Source: a virus
Virus record (IMG/VR): IMGVR_UViG_3300035667_000108
Location: 1 to 40,266 of that record
Length of the DNA stretch: 40,266 nt
Reading direction: 5' to 3' (one strand)
Every line of letters begins with the position of its first letter. Within the stretch, counting starts at the first letter, position 1. Below, piece after piece: positions 28,992-38,581 of the stretch. The notes below the pieces were generated by a model, which saw nothing but the letters and a program-made list of their open reading frames with translations, was not told the origin of the DNA and searched no databases. The translations under genes were made by a program, and so were the position numbers.

Positions 28992-31100
28992 ATGCGCGTC
29001 TCGCTGCAAATCGATGGCGATGCGTCCGGGGCCGCGAAGGCGGCCTCGGATGCGTCCGGTGCTGTTACCGACCTCGGCAAACAGACCGATGCAATTTCAC
29101 ACGCCATTGAAGACGGTTTCAAGAACTCGATCGAGGCGCTTGAAGCTCTGAAGAACAAGAGCCAGGCGGCGGGCGCCGCCAACGACAACACCGCGGGATC
29201 TGCGCTGGGTCTCGCCGGCAAGTTGAGCCAGGTCGCCGGCGCGGCGCTCGGCGCTGACAACGCGCTCGCCAAGGGCGCGTCGGGTGCGGTGAATTTCGCC
29301 AAGGGCGTCGGCGACGCCGTGCGCGCGGTCGGCACATTCAATGTCATCGGCGCGGTGCTCGGGCTCGCGGTCACCGCCGCGAGCACGTTTTATGGCGTGA
29401 TCAACAGCGGCAGCGGGGCGGCGTCGAAGGCGCTGGATGAACAGGCCCGCCAAGTCGGCATTGTGCGCGACGCCTATAGCGACGCGGCAAAGACGGCCGG
29501 CGAGTTCCTGACCCAAAGCAAGAATGTCACGCTGTTCCAGGCGCAGCAAAACCTGATCAGCCTGAAGGCCGAACAGCTCAAGCAGGTCACGCCGCTGGTC
29601 GCGGGCAATTCCTTCCAGCCGCAGATTCCGCAAGCGTTCGGTGGCGAGGCGGCGGGCGGCTTCGATTTTGCCAACGCCGCTAAAGACATCGGCCCGTTTC
29701 AGAAGGCGGTCGGCGACCTTTTTACCAGCATCGGGCTGGGGGCGCCGGAGCTTGCCAACGCCGCTGAAAACATCCGTCCGTTTCAGAAGGCGATCGACGA
29801 TCTCCATACCAGCATCGCGTTGGGGACGCCCGATTTTGCCGCCTATCAGGACGCCATCGCTGCGGTCGGCCGGGCCGCGCAGGGCGCGAACCCGGCGCTC
29901 GCGGCTCAGGCCGCTGAGCTTCTTAACAACGCGCAGAAAGCCGCGGATGCGTCCAACGCGGTAAAAAAACAAGAAGCGATGCTCGCGCAACTGAGCGGCA
30001 CCGCTACCGATGCGCAGAAGAAGTTGCTCGGCATCTCGACCGCGACCGACACCGGCGCCGGCTCGTTCGATCGGCTTTCCAGGGCGATGGACCGGCAGTC
30101 GGCCGCGCAGGCGGCCGAAGCGCAGACCGCCGGTCTGTCGGCCGGCGCGATTGCGCGATTGCGCGCCGAAGTTATTCTAGGCGAGGCGGCCAACCAATCC
30201 GGCGCCGGCGGCGCGGCCAAGTATGCCGCCGAGATCAAGGGGATCGCCGATCGCGCCGGCGAAGCCGCGCAGAAGTTGGCGCTGGCCAGGCTGCAATCGG
30301 ACGCTGCATTTAACCGCGACCAGATCGGCCGCACTGCGATCGATGCGTCGGTCGCTGATCAGCTGCGCGGCGCGGTCGGCAACAATGCCGACTTGAATGG
30401 CACTGAGGCCAGCGCGATCCGTCTCAACGAGACGATGAAGGAGCTGAAAGGGACGACGCAGGAAGTCGCGACGGGCGCGTTCCGCGACTTCCGCACGGAA
30501 CTGCAGAATGGCACGAACGTGTGGGAAGCTTTCGGCAAGGCCGGAGTCAACGCACTCAACCGCATCATCGACAAACTCGCTGATAAAGCATTCGACAAGC
30601 TGATCACAGGCGCCATTGGCAGCTTCCTCGGCGTCGGCGGTACCGGCACCGTCGCCAATGGCGGCATCGTGCTCGGAGGTGCCGGCGGCCCTGGCGTATT
30701 CGCCGCGGCGGGCGGCGGCAGCTTCGGTCCCGGCTGGGGCGTGGTCGGCGAGCAAGGCCCTGAGATCATCAAGGTCCACGCCGGCGGCGTCACGGTCTAT
30801 CCGCACCAGGTCAGCAAACCCTATCTGCCGGGCTTCGCGGACGGCGGCTCGCTTAGTCCGTGGGGTAACGTTTCGCGATTGCCGCGCGGCGGCCAGGATA
30901 ATCAGGCAAGCGGATCGCCGATGCAGCTGCAGGTATCGGTCGGTGTGACGGTCGACGAGAACGGCAACCTCAAAGCCTACGTCAAGAACGTCTCGACGCA
31001 GGCCGCGACCGACGGCATCAGCGACTTTGTCGGCAGCCAGGCCTTCGGTCATCACGTCGCTAACGCGGTGGTATCCGGCAAATCGGATGGTCTGATCTGA
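28992..31100 (+). CDS. Tail tape measure protein
   Basis: 702 aa from ATG 28992. The start (MRVSLQIDGDASGAAKAASD) and the long alanine-rich helical body are typical. A hydrophobic segment (FNVIGAVLGLAVTAASTFY) lies near residue 115. The C-terminal part follows the lambda-type family: FRDFRTELQNGTNVWEAFGK, LNRIIDKLADKAFD and VGEQGPEIIKVHAGGVTVYP. By the usual 0.15 nm per residue a tail of about 100 nm follows. Residues 227-282 hold a 28-residue tandem duplication. Confidence 0.92.
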   Translation: MRVSLQIDGDASGAAKAASDASGAVTDLGKQTDAISHAIEDGFKNSIEALEALKNKSQAAGAANDNTAGSALGLAGKLSQVAGAALGADNALAKGASGAVNFAKGVGDAVRAVGTFNVIGAVLGLAVTAASTFYGVINSGSGAASKALDEQARQVGIVRDAYSDAAKTAGEFLTQSKNVTLFQAQQNLISLKAEQLKQVTPLVAGNSFQPQIPQAFGGEAAGGFDFANAAKDIGPFQKAVGDLFTSIGLGAPELANAAENIRPFQKAIDDLHTSIALGTPDFAAYQDAIAAVGRAAQGANPALAAQAAELLNNAQKAADASNAVKKQEAMLAQLSGTATDAQKKLLGISTATDTGAGSFDRLSRAMDRQSAAQAAEAQTAGLSAGAIARLRAEVILGEAANQSGAGGAAKYAAEIKGIADRAGEAAQKLALARLQSDAAFNRDQIGRTAIDASVADQLRGAVGNNADLNGTEASAIRLNETMKELKGTTQEVATGAFRDFRTELQNGTNVWEAFGKAGVNALNRIIDKLADKAFDKLITGAIGSFLGVGGTGTVANGGIVLGGAGGPGVFAAAGGGSFGPGWGVVGEQGPEIIKVHAGGVTVYPHQVSKPYLPGFADGGSLSPWGNVSRLPRGGQDNQASGSPMQLQVSVGVTVDENGNLKAYVKNVSTQAATDGISDFVGSQAFGHHVANAVVSGKSDGLI
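29670..29837 (+). repeat. 84-base tandem duplication in the tape measure gene
   Basis: Two direct copies, 29670-29753 and 29754-29837, encode similar 28-residue units that begin ANAAKDIGPFQKAVGDL and ANAAENIRPFQKAIDDL. The DNA copies have diverged at about one base in four, many of them silent or conservative, so the duplication is old and kept under selection for frame and length. Confidence 0.8.
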
Positions 31101-31753
31101 TGACTGTCAGCTTTCCGCGCATCGACGTTCTTACCGCGGTCGGTTTCTCGCCGCCGTATTCGTTCGAGCCACTGCTGCGCCAGGAGCTGGGCATCCGGCA
31201 GGCGAACGGCGTGTCGATCGGCGTTGATTTTGGCTCCGCGCTGTGGGCTGCGGCCTACACAACGGAGGAGTTGCGCAATGATGACGCGCTCGATTACCAG
31301 GCGCTGCTGGCTTCGCTCAACGGCGTGGTCCATCCGTTCGAGGCGTGGGATCTGCGGCGGCCGGCGCCGCGGCTCTACCCGGGCGGTACCGCGGCGGCCA
31401 ACGGCGTACTCCATTCGGTCAACGCCAACAACAAAGCGCTCTCGCTGTCCGGCCTCAATGCCGGCCAAGTCGTTTCGCGCGGAGATTATCTCTCGTTCGA
31501 TTACCACGGCGAAGTCGATGGCGATTCCCGCGCGCTGCATCAGCTGGTGGAAACGATCGCAGCCAACGGCGCCGGCCTCACCGCCGAATTCGAGGTGCGC
31601 CCGCATCTGCGCGAGGGCTGGTCGCTCGGCGCGGCCGTCAACCTGAAAGCGCCGCGCGGTATCTTCACCATGCTTCCCGGCTCGATCGTTCCGAAGCAAA
31701 CGCGCGGCAGCTTCGGCGTCATCAGCTTCTCTGCGATCCAGTTCCTGCCATGA
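31100..31753 (+). CDS. Tail tip protein, distal-tail position
   Basis: 217 aa, strand-rich (YPGGTAAANGVLHSVNANN, then SRGDYLSFDYHGEVDGDSRA). It follows the tape measure, where siphoviruses encode the distal tail protein. I recognise no exact family; similar proteins occur in B3/RcapMu-like transposable siphophages. Its ATG shares a base with the preceding stop region (TGATG). Confidence 0.65.
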   Translation: MTVSFPRIDVLTAVGFSPPYSFEPLLRQELGIRQANGVSIGVDFGSALWAAAYTTEELRNDDALDYQALLASLNGVVHPFEAWDLRRPAPRLYPGGTAAANGVLHSVNANNKALSLSGLNAGQVVSRGDYLSFDYHGEVDGDSRALHQLVETIAANGAGLTAEFEVRPHLREGWSLGAAVNLKAPRGIFTMLPGSIVPKQTRGSFGVISFSAIQFLP

Positions 31754-32424
31754 CCCGCGCACTCGATTCAGACAATTACGACTTGCTCAAGCGCGGCCGC
31801 TTGGTCGCGCGCGACTTCGTCCGCTTCGTGGTGCGCGACCGCGGAACCGGCTTGCCGGTCGAGGACTGTTACTGGTCCGATGTCGGCCGCATCACTGCCG
31901 ACGTGATCGACCCCGGCACCGGCGGAATTCTTACACGGACTTGGCGGCCCGCGGGCGGGCTGATCACGATCTCCGATATTCCGTTGGTCTCAAACCTGAC
32001 GGTGCAGAAGGTCGAGATCACGTTGTCGCAGGCGTCGCCGCGGATCAACGACTTGCTCCGCACCTATGACTGCAAGCAGGGCGTCGCGCAGGTGTGGCGC
32101 GGGTTGTTCGACCAGGACAATTACCGGATGCGATCGGCGGGCTTCCCGCGCTTCAACGGCACCATCGATCAGGCGCCGATTACCACCGCGAAGGAGAACG
32201 ATCCAAGCGGCAATGCGAAGCTGACCTGTACGGCGAATACCCAAGAGCTGAAGCGCTCGAATCCGGATACCAGCTGCGATGCCTCGCAACGGTTGCGCAA
32301 TCCGACCGATGATTTCTTCGCCGATGTCGCGGTTGTCGGCAGCTGGCAGCAATTCTGGGGCAAGGCCGGCGGCGCGCTCCGCACCTCCACCGGCGGCTTC
32401 GGACTGCCGAGGCTGCTCAAATGA
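31750..32424 (+). CDS. Tail tip protein
   Basis: 224 aa from ATG 31750 (ATGA overlap). DFVRFVVRDRGTGLPVEDCY, then a run of strands and LLRTYDCKQGVAQVWRGLFD suggest a baseplate or hub-adaptor protein. The C-terminal ANTQELKRSNPDTSCDASQR holds a cysteine. No definite family. It ends in an ATGA overlap with an acetyltransferase-like gene. Confidence 0.62.
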   Translation: MTRALDSDNYDLLKRGRLVARDFVRFVVRDRGTGLPVEDCYWSDVGRITADVIDPGTGGILTRTWRPAGGLITISDIPLVSNLTVQKVEITLSQASPRINDLLRTYDCKQGVAQVWRGLFDQDNYRMRSAGFPRFNGTIDQAPITTAKENDPSGNAKLTCTANTQELKRSNPDTSCDASQRLRNPTDDFFADVAVVGSWQQFWGKAGGALRTSTGGFGLPRLLK

Positions 32425-32885
32425 TCCGGCTCGGCACAACGGATGATCTGTCGCGCGCGGTCGAAATGCTCCGCGATTCACGCGCGGGCGCGGGCTTCGA
32501 CGATCCGCAAGGTCCTAGCGGTTTTGTGTTCCCGTTCGTTCCGGCCTGCGCCGCGCGGTTGTTCGCCCGTTATGTCGACGCGCCGTCGATGCTGTGCCTG
32601 GTGTACGAGGTCGACGACGGCACTGTTCAAGGGCTGCTGCTGGCACACGCTTTCGAGCATGACTTCGGTCCGGTGCGGTTGGCGCAGGAGCGGGTGTGGT
32701 GGATTGATCCGACCTGGCGCGGCAACGCCGCGATGCGGATGCTCGATGCTTACGAGCGTTGGGCGAGAGTCGAGCATTGTGTGTTTGCCGGCATGGCGGG
32801 CATGGGCGACGATCCGGACGTGGCGGCGCTCTACCTTCGGCGCGGTTATAGAGCCGCCGAAAAGCACTTCTTGAAGGTGCTTTGA
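32421..32885 (+). CDS. GNAT-type N-acetyltransferase within the tail operon
   Basis: 154 aa. The order fits a GNAT fold: N-terminal LGTTDDLSRAVEMLRDSR, the central strand LCLVYEVDDGTVQGLLLAH, the acetyl-CoA-binding loop in WIDPTWRGNAAMRML and the C-terminal ALYLRRGYRAAEKHFLKVL. GNAT-like genes occur among virion genes of many phages, in some cases as structural or internal proteins. The substrate is unknown. It sits where other siphoviruses have a cell-wall peptidase. Confidence 0.8.
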   Translation: MIRLGTTDDLSRAVEMLRDSRAGAGFDDPQGPSGFVFPFVPACAARLFARYVDAPSMLCLVYEVDDGTVQGLLLAHAFEHDFGPVRLAQERVWWIDPTWRGNAAMRMLDAYERWARVEHCVFAGMAGMGDDPDVAALYLRRGYRAAEKHFLKVL

Positions 32886-32886
32886 A

Positions 32887-35800
32887 ATGGCGATTTTCAC
32901 CGCAGCCGCGACCTTCTTGCTTGCCGGAACGTTTCTCGCCGGCAGCGCGTTCGCGACCGGTGCGCTGGCAATCGGTCTTGGCTTCGCAGCGCAGTTCGGC
33001 CTCTCTTACGCGGTCAAGGCGATCGCCGGGAATCAGAACCAGCCTTCAGCTGCGACCGACAGCTTCGGCATTCAAGGCACGTTGCGTGCCGGCGGCGCGG
33101 TGCCGCGCTGCTTTCCGCTCGGCTGGACTGCGGACCCAGGTCAACTCGTCTACGCCAATTATTGGGGCGATCACGATCAGACCCCGAATGCCTATTTCAC
33201 CCAGGTCATCAAGGTATCTGACCTTCCGGGCTGCCAGCTGCTCAAGATCTGGGTCGGCGGCGAGCCATGCACCATCGACCTCGATCCGGCGCGCGAGCAC
33301 CCTTACGGCAATCCGCTGGTCGAATACCGCAAGGACAACGAGGATCATCTCTGGGTCAAGTATTACGACGGCACGCAGACCGCCGCCGATCCGTTCCTGG
33401 TCAGCGCCGTGTCGTCGGTCGATCGGCCTTATGCGGCAACGCGCGTCGGCACCGGCTGCGCCTATGCAATTCTCACGTCGCTGACCGCCGACACGCTATT
33501 TACCGGCTTCCCTGAATTCCTGTTCGAGCTGTCGTCGATCCCGCTCTATGATCCGTCGCAAGACGACACGGTCGGCGGCTCCGGGCCGCATCGCTATGAC
33601 GATCCGTCCACATGGGGCGGCGACGGCGACGGCTTCCCCGCGGTGCAGGCCTACAACGTGCTGCGCGGCATCCGCTATGAAGGCGCTTGGGTCTACGGCC
33701 TGCAAAACGCGACGGCCGGGACGCTGCCCGTGGCGAACTGGATCGCGCAAGTCGCGAAATGCCGCGCGCCGATCGACGGCGATGACGGGCCGGAGCCGAC
33801 CTATCGCTGCGGCGGCATGATCAACGTCAACACACAGCCGGCGAACGCGCTGGAGCCGATCCTGACGGCGTGCCAGGGCAAGATATCGGAGCTCGGCGGC
33901 TTCTTCAAACTCCGGCTTGGCGCGCCGGACAGCCCGACGTTCTCATTTACCGACGACGATCTGCTCTCGTCCGAACCGCAAGTCTTCAAACCGTTCCTTG
34001 CGCTCGCCGACTCGGTCAACGGCATCCAGGCGACCTATCCCGACCCGACGCAGGGCTGGACGTCGCCGGCGACGGCGCCGGCCTATTACCGCACCGATCT
34101 TGAAGTTAGGGACGGCAACCGCCGCCTGATGGCAAACCCGTTCTTTGCGCGCGTGCCGTATCCGGCGCAGGTGCAGCGGCTGCAGAAGTCGGCGATCGAG
34201 GCAGGCCAGCGCGCGCGCTCTCACATCGTGTCGTTTCCGCCGCGGTACTGGCCCTGGATCGAGCCCGGCGAAGTCGGGGCCTGGACCTCAGTGCGCAACG
34301 GCTATGTCGACAAGTCGATGATTATCGATGCGTCGGTCGACGCAGCGAATCTCTCGACCGGCGCCAATATCAGCGAAACCGATCCGGACGATTACGACTG
34401 GGATCACGCAACCGAATTCCGGCCGGTGGCTTCGGGGCCAACCAGCATTCCGCGGCCGTCGCCGCAGGGTGTGCTCGATTGGGCGGCCGATCCGTGGACA
34501 CTGCCGGATGCGGCGGGTATCGGCCGCCGCCCTGCGATCCGCCTTTCATGGGACGGCTCGCTGCCCGGCGTCGCCGGCGTGCAATACGAGGTGAGGCTGG
34601 CGGAAGACGGCTCCGATGTCACCAAGGGCCGCACCGACCAGCTTGCCGCCGGCGCGATCATCGTTTCGCAATCGCTGATCCCGGACGAGGACTATGAGGT
34701 TCGCGGCCAGTATTTGCCGAGCGCGCCGCGCGACATGCTGTGGTCGGCCTGGCTGCCGGTGACGACGCCGGACGTGCGGCTCGGTCTCGACGATTTCAAC
34801 GATGGCGTGCGATACCAAGCGACCAGCCTGCACCAGCAGAATGCGCAAAAGCTGGCCGATCTGGAATCGCTGGTCGCGGGCGCCTTGGTCGACGTGGCGG
34901 CACGATCGCACGAAAACAAGGAAATCCTCAATCAGCAGTCTTGGGACCACCGCATCGATCTGATCGACCGCATCACGGTCGGCGATTCCCTGGTTTCGGC
35001 GTCGGTCGAGATCGTCCGCACCGTTGCCATCAGCGCCACGGCGGCCATCGCGGCGCTGACTATCTCGGTCGGCTCCAGCTTCGCCACCGTCAATGACCGG
35101 CTGACCACGGCTGAATCAAATATCACGATCAACGCGACGGCGATCTCGACCGCCAACAGCGCGGTCGCCGCCTTAAGCGCAAGTGTCACGGCGTCGCTGG
35201 CCGCGACCAATGCAAACGTCACGGCCAACACCACGTCGATCGCGACCAACGCCTCCGCGATCGCATCGCTCAGTACGAGCGTCACCGCATCGATCGGGTC
35301 GATTACTTCGTCGGTATCGTCGAACACGACCGCGATCACGACCTTGAACGGCTATGCCGCCGCGCAAGTCACCGTCAAGACCAACGTCAACGGCTATATC
35401 GTCGGCACCAATCTCATCAATGGCGGTGCCGGCCTGTCGGCGTTCATCGTCCAGGCCGACAAGTTCCAGATTCAGCTTCCGGGCTACAACGGCAGCTCGC
35501 CGGTTTCAGTGTTCACGACGGGCACGGTCAACGGCGTCACCTCGATCGGCATCACCGGCAACGTGTTCCTCGACGGCACGCTGTACGGCAGCGCGATCCG
35601 CGTCGGTACGCTGAATGCCAATGCGATCGTGGCCGGCTCGATCGATGTCACCCGGCTCGCGGTCAACAGCGTCGACATCAACAACATCATCGCTGGTGCG
35701 GCAACCAAATACTATTTCACGACCTATAGCGCTCAGCCAACCGGCGTCACCGGTACATTTAATCCGGTCTCCGGGTTCGGCTGCACGATCTTGTCAGGCC

Positions 35801-36039
35801 TCGCCCTCGTCACGTTCAACCTCGGGGTCAATTGGCCGAGTCTCACAGCGGTTAACCTCATCGTCGATGGATCGACCGTCAAGACGTGGTCGCTCACCGG
35901 GACCTTCGCTGCGGCGCTGACGTGGTTCGTCAATGGCCTTTCGAGCGGGGCGCACACCTTCGGCTTGCAGTTTGTGACCGGCGCTTCGCCGGACACCTGG
36001 GAACTCGGGCAATTCTACGTTCAAGACTTGAGGCGATAG
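32887..36039 (+). CDS. Central tail hub/host-specificity protein (gpJ-like)
   Basis: 1050 aa. A hydrophobic N-terminal segment (about 1-50) is followed by SFGIQGTLRAGGAVPRCFPL and a large hub part. A fibronectin-like stretch (VQYEVRLAEDGSDVTKG and on) is near 570-640. Residues about 700-850 are threonine/alanine/asparagine repeats of coiled-coil type. Then DKFQIQLPGYNG and ITGNVFLDGTLYGSAIRVGT match the DUF1983/gpJ C-terminal domain, ending with a strand-rich head. It caps the tail tip and probably contacts the receptor. Confidence 0.85.
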   Translation: MAIFTAAATFLLAGTFLAGSAFATGALAIGLGFAAQFGLSYAVKAIAGNQNQPSAATDSFGIQGTLRAGGAVPRCFPLGWTADPGQLVYANYWGDHDQTPNAYFTQVIKVSDLPGCQLLKIWVGGEPCTIDLDPAREHPYGNPLVEYRKDNEDHLWVKYYDGTQTAADPFLVSAVSSVDRPYAATRVGTGCAYAILTSLTADTLFTGFPEFLFELSSIPLYDPSQDDTVGGSGPHRYDDPSTWGGDGDGFPAVQAYNVLRGIRYEGAWVYGLQNATAGTLPVANWIAQVAKCRAPIDGDDGPEPTYRCGGMINVNTQPANALEPILTACQGKISELGGFFKLRLGAPDSPTFSFTDDDLLSSEPQVFKPFLALADSVNGIQATYPDPTQGWTSPATAPAYYRTDLEVRDGNRRLMANPFFARVPYPAQVQRLQKSAIEAGQRARSHIVSFPPRYWPWIEPGEVGAWTSVRNGYVDKSMIIDASVDAANLSTGANISETDPDDYDWDHATEFRPVASGPTSIPRPSPQGVLDWAADPWTLPDAAGIGRRPAIRLSWDGSLPGVAGVQYEVRLAEDGSDVTKGRTDQLAAGAIIVSQSLIPDEDYEVRGQYLPSAPRDMLWSAWLPVTTPDVRLGLDDFNDGVRYQATSLHQQNAQKLADLESLVAGALVDVAARSHENKEILNQQSWDHRIDLIDRITVGDSLVSASVEIVRTVAISATAAIAALTISVGSSFATVNDRLTTAESNITINATAISTANSAVAALSASVTASLAATNANVTANTTSIATNASAIASLSTSVTASIGSITSSVSSNTTAITTLNGYAAAQVTVKTNVNGYIVGTNLINGGAGLSAFIVQADKFQIQLPGYNGSSPVSVFTTGTVNGVTSIGITGNVFLDGTLYGSAIRVGTLNANAIVAGSIDVTRLAVNSVDINNIIAGAATKYYFTTYSAQPTGVTGTFNPVSGFGCTILSGLALVTFNLGVNWPSLTAVNLIVDGSTVKTWSLTGTFAAALTWFVNGLSSGAHTFGLQFVTGASPDTWELGQFYVQDLRR

Positions 36040-36042
36040 CAG

Positions 36043-37623
36043 ATGGCGATAGTCCCAACTTATTCGACCGGCACGGTTTCGGTCGCCCACGGTGCCACTG
36101 TGGTCGCGGCGGCAAGCGGCAGTCCGGTCTGGACCATCAATGCATTCGCGAGCGACCCTCTTGTCATTGACGGTTTCGGCCCCGTCGAAATCATGGGTGT
36201 CACCGACGACGGTCATCTGACGATCGAAAAATGGCCGTATACCTCGGTGGTAGGCTCGACCTACAAAATCTTGCAGATCGGCACGCTGCGCTTCGCGCCG
36301 GCCGCGATGGCGGTGTCGGTCAATCGCCTGGTCTCCGCGCTCGATGCGGACGGCTTCTACATTTTCGTCAAATCGACGGCGACCGCGCCGGACACGTCGA
36401 AGGGCGATGACGGGCAATTCGCGCGGCAGCCGTCGACGAAAAAGGAATGGCTCAAGACCGCCGGCGTCTGGGTCTACCAGGGCATCTACGCCACCTCGAC
36501 CACCGGCCCGGACGGCACCGCCGCCGCGCCGCAATTCTCCTTTGCGGTCGACACCGACACCGGCATGTATCGCGTCGGCGACAACATCCTTGGACTGTCG
36601 GCCGGCGCGGCGTCGGTTCTGCAGCTCGACGGCTCGACGGCATCGAGCGCCACCGGCCTGAAGATCAAGTCGGCCGCGGTGGCGGCCGGGCTGGCGCTGT
36701 CAGTGCTTTCATCCGGCGCCAGCGAAGCCTTGACGATCGACGCCAAGGGCACGGGCACGATCACGATCGGCAGCGTTTCCACCGGCGTGATCGCGCTGGC
36801 GCGCAACACCGGCGTCACCGGCACCTTGAGCGCGTCCAGCGATTTCGCGATTGCTACCAATAAATTCACCGTCGCCGGCGCGAGCGGCAATACGGCTGTT
36901 GCCGGCACTCTCGCGGTTGCCGGCGTGAGCGCGTTGGCGGGCAACGTAACCATTGGTGCGGGCGGCGCTGCTGGCGTCCAAGCTGTCATCCTCCTTAATG
37001 GCGGCTCCGGCGCCGCTGGCGGCGGTGAAATTATTTTTCAAAACAACAACGTCACCAGTTGGGTCATCGCGCCGGACAGCGTCATTCAAGGCTCAGGGAC
37101 TTCGAAAAATCTGGATATCTTTGCAGCTGGAGTTGGGAATGCGGCGCAATTCAACGTGTCGAGTTTGGCTCTGTCGCTTTATTCCACTACGGCCTCCACC
37201 ACGACATCCACCGGCGCGGTCATAATCGGCAATGGCACGTTGGGCGGTCTCGGCGTCGGCGGCGATATCAACTGGACCGGCGCCGGGCTGACTTCGTATG
37301 CGCCGGCTACCCCGGTATCGACCGGCGGCGCGTTCACGACCGTATCGGCATCGATGGGCTTCAAGAAATTCGGCAAACTCACCTTCGTCGAGGGTGTTTT
37401 GACGATCACAACGCTCGGCTCGGCCACCGGCTTCGCGAGAATTGCGCTGCCCGTTACTCCGTTGGCTTCGATCGTTTTCGTTCTCGGCGCCTTTAACGGC
37501 AGCACGCAGTCGACGGTCAGCGCGACCGTCAACTTTGTGTCATCGAACGAAATGGCGATCGGCCTGACCGGGGCCGCAAACGGACAGTCGATCTACTACA
37601 GCGGCATATACTATTCCGCTTAA
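36043..37623 (+). CDS. Tail fibre / receptor-binding protein
   Basis: 526 aa. An N-terminal globular domain (about 1-115) is followed by a short collagen-free linker, then many short strands rich in Thr, Ser, Ala and Gly (SAGAASVLQLDGSTASSATG and on), the look of a trimeric beta-fibre. The C-terminal 120 residues (SMGFKKFGKLTFVEGVLTIT, then TPLASIVFVLGAFNG) look like a compact receptor-binding tip. It begins four bases after the hub gene. Fast evolution is expected here. Confidence 0.82.
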   Translation: MAIVPTYSTGTVSVAHGATVVAAASGSPVWTINAFASDPLVIDGFGPVEIMGVTDDGHLTIEKWPYTSVVGSTYKILQIGTLRFAPAAMAVSVNRLVSALDADGFYIFVKSTATAPDTSKGDDGQFARQPSTKKEWLKTAGVWVYQGIYATSTTGPDGTAAAPQFSFAVDTDTGMYRVGDNILGLSAGAASVLQLDGSTASSATGLKIKSAAVAAGLALSVLSSGASEALTIDAKGTGTITIGSVSTGVIALARNTGVTGTLSASSDFAIATNKFTVAGASGNTAVAGTLAVAGVSALAGNVTIGAGGAAGVQAVILLNGGSGAAGGGEIIFQNNNVTSWVIAPDSVIQGSGTSKNLDIFAAGVGNAAQFNVSSLALSLYSTTASTTTSTGAVIIGNGTLGGLGVGGDINWTGAGLTSYAPATPVSTGGAFTTVSASMGFKKFGKLTFVEGVLTITTLGSATGFARIALPVTPLASIVFVLGAFNGSTQSTVSATVNFVSSNEMAIGLTGAANGQSIYYSGIYYSA

Positions 37624-37643
37624 TCCGGAGGGAAGGAAGCATC

Positions 37644-38051
37644 ATGGCAATCGATCAAGGCACCGAAGTCATCGCCTTAACGTCGCAAGAGCGCACCTGG
37701 CGCATCAACATCGAGACGCCAAAGGGCGGGGAACCCGTGGTCACCGTGTGGCGCGAGACGGTGAAGACCGCTTCTGACGGTTCGATCATTTCACGCGAAG
37801 GCGTCGGCCGCCCCGTCGAGCGAAGCCTGTCGGCGATCGCCGGGCAGACCTACAACGTTGGCGGCAAGACCTACACGACGGCGGAGATCGCCGGGGCCAT
37901 CGCCGTCATCGCCGACGCGTGGCGGCAGGAAGATATCGCCGCGGCACAACTCGCGGCCGAACAGGCCGCAGCGGCTCAACTGGCCGCCGAGGAAGCAGCC
38001 GCCGCAGCGGCTCAACAGCAGTCCGACCAACAGCAGAACGAAGGAGAGTGA
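37644..38051 (+). CDS. Fibre-associated protein with alanine/glutamine helix
   Basis: 135 aa with GGAGGGAAGG upstream. The N-terminal 95 residues form a small strand-rich domain (ERTWRINIETPKGGEPVVTV). The C-terminal 40 residues are a repetitive helix (AAQLAAEQAAAAQLAAEEAA and on) with a Q/E-rich end. It could be a fibre assembly chaperone by position; no family recognised. Confidence 0.65.
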   Translation: MAIDQGTEVIALTSQERTWRINIETPKGGEPVVTVWRETVKTASDGSIISREGVGRPVERSLSAIAGQTYNVGGKTYTTAEIAGAIAVIADAWRQEDIAAAQLAAEQAAAAQLAAEEAAAAAAQQQSDQQQNEGE

Positions 38052-38057
38052 GGGCAC

Positions 38058-38525
38058 ATGACGATGAAAAGACTCAGTCTGGATATCAACGGACAGAACG
38101 CGCTGCACGCGGCATTCCTGCAACTCGACGGCTACGACGAAGTCGCAAAAGGCGTCGACAACGGTCCTCGCATCGTGCGGGTGCCGTACAAGCTCGGCGC
38201 TGTCAGGCGCTCGACCGTGAAAAATCTGAATATGCTGCGGGCGTCGCTGTTGAGCTACGAGGAAGCGCACAAAGCGTTGATGCGCGAGACCTGGCCCGAT
38301 GTCGAGGACGGTGCCGTGATCGAGAAGAAAGACGATCCGGAAAAGTTCAAGGCATTCCAGGCCGAGCAGAAGAAGATGCTGGAGGCCAAGGAAGAACTCG
38401 AATTGCATACCTTGCCTTTTGCGACGATGTATCCGGCTGACCCCAATGCGCGCGAATTTCCATCGACGGCGCTGGCGCCACTGGAACAGCACGGCCTGAT
38501 CGAGGAGCCGCCGGCGACGGCCTGA
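38058..38525 (+). CDS. Hypothetical protein after the tail fibre
   Basis: 155 aa from ATG 38058 or 38064. Segments such as LGAVRRSTVKNLNMLRASLL and EKKDDPEKFKAFQAEQKKML are helical and charged. No family recognised. A role with the fibre, or as the last virion gene, is possible by position. Confidence 0.62.
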   Translation: MTMKRLSLDINGQNALHAAFLQLDGYDEVAKGVDNGPRIVRVPYKLGAVRRSTVKNLNMLRASLLSYEEAHKALMRETWPDVEDGAVIEKKDDPEKFKAFQAEQKKMLEAKEELELHTLPFATMYPADPNAREFPSTALAPLEQHGLIEEPPATA

Positions 38526-38538
38526 ATTTTTCAAGACT

Positions 38539-38581
38539 GGTCCCTGCCGGAGTGGCGGGGGCCGCAGCGCGCAAACGCTGC
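38539..38581 (+). other. Two adjacent hairpins in a 182-base gap
   Basis: GGTCCCTGCC (38539-38548) pairs with GGCGGGGGCC (38554-38563), a ten-pair stem with two G-U pairs. Directly beside it GCAGCG (38564-38569) pairs with CGCTGC (38576-38581), a perfect six-pair stem. No T-run follows. The rest of the gap up to 38707 holds no clear gene. This could be the end of the late transcript or a small structured RNA. Because of G-U pairs the first stem is stronger as plus-strand RNA. Confidence 0.45.
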
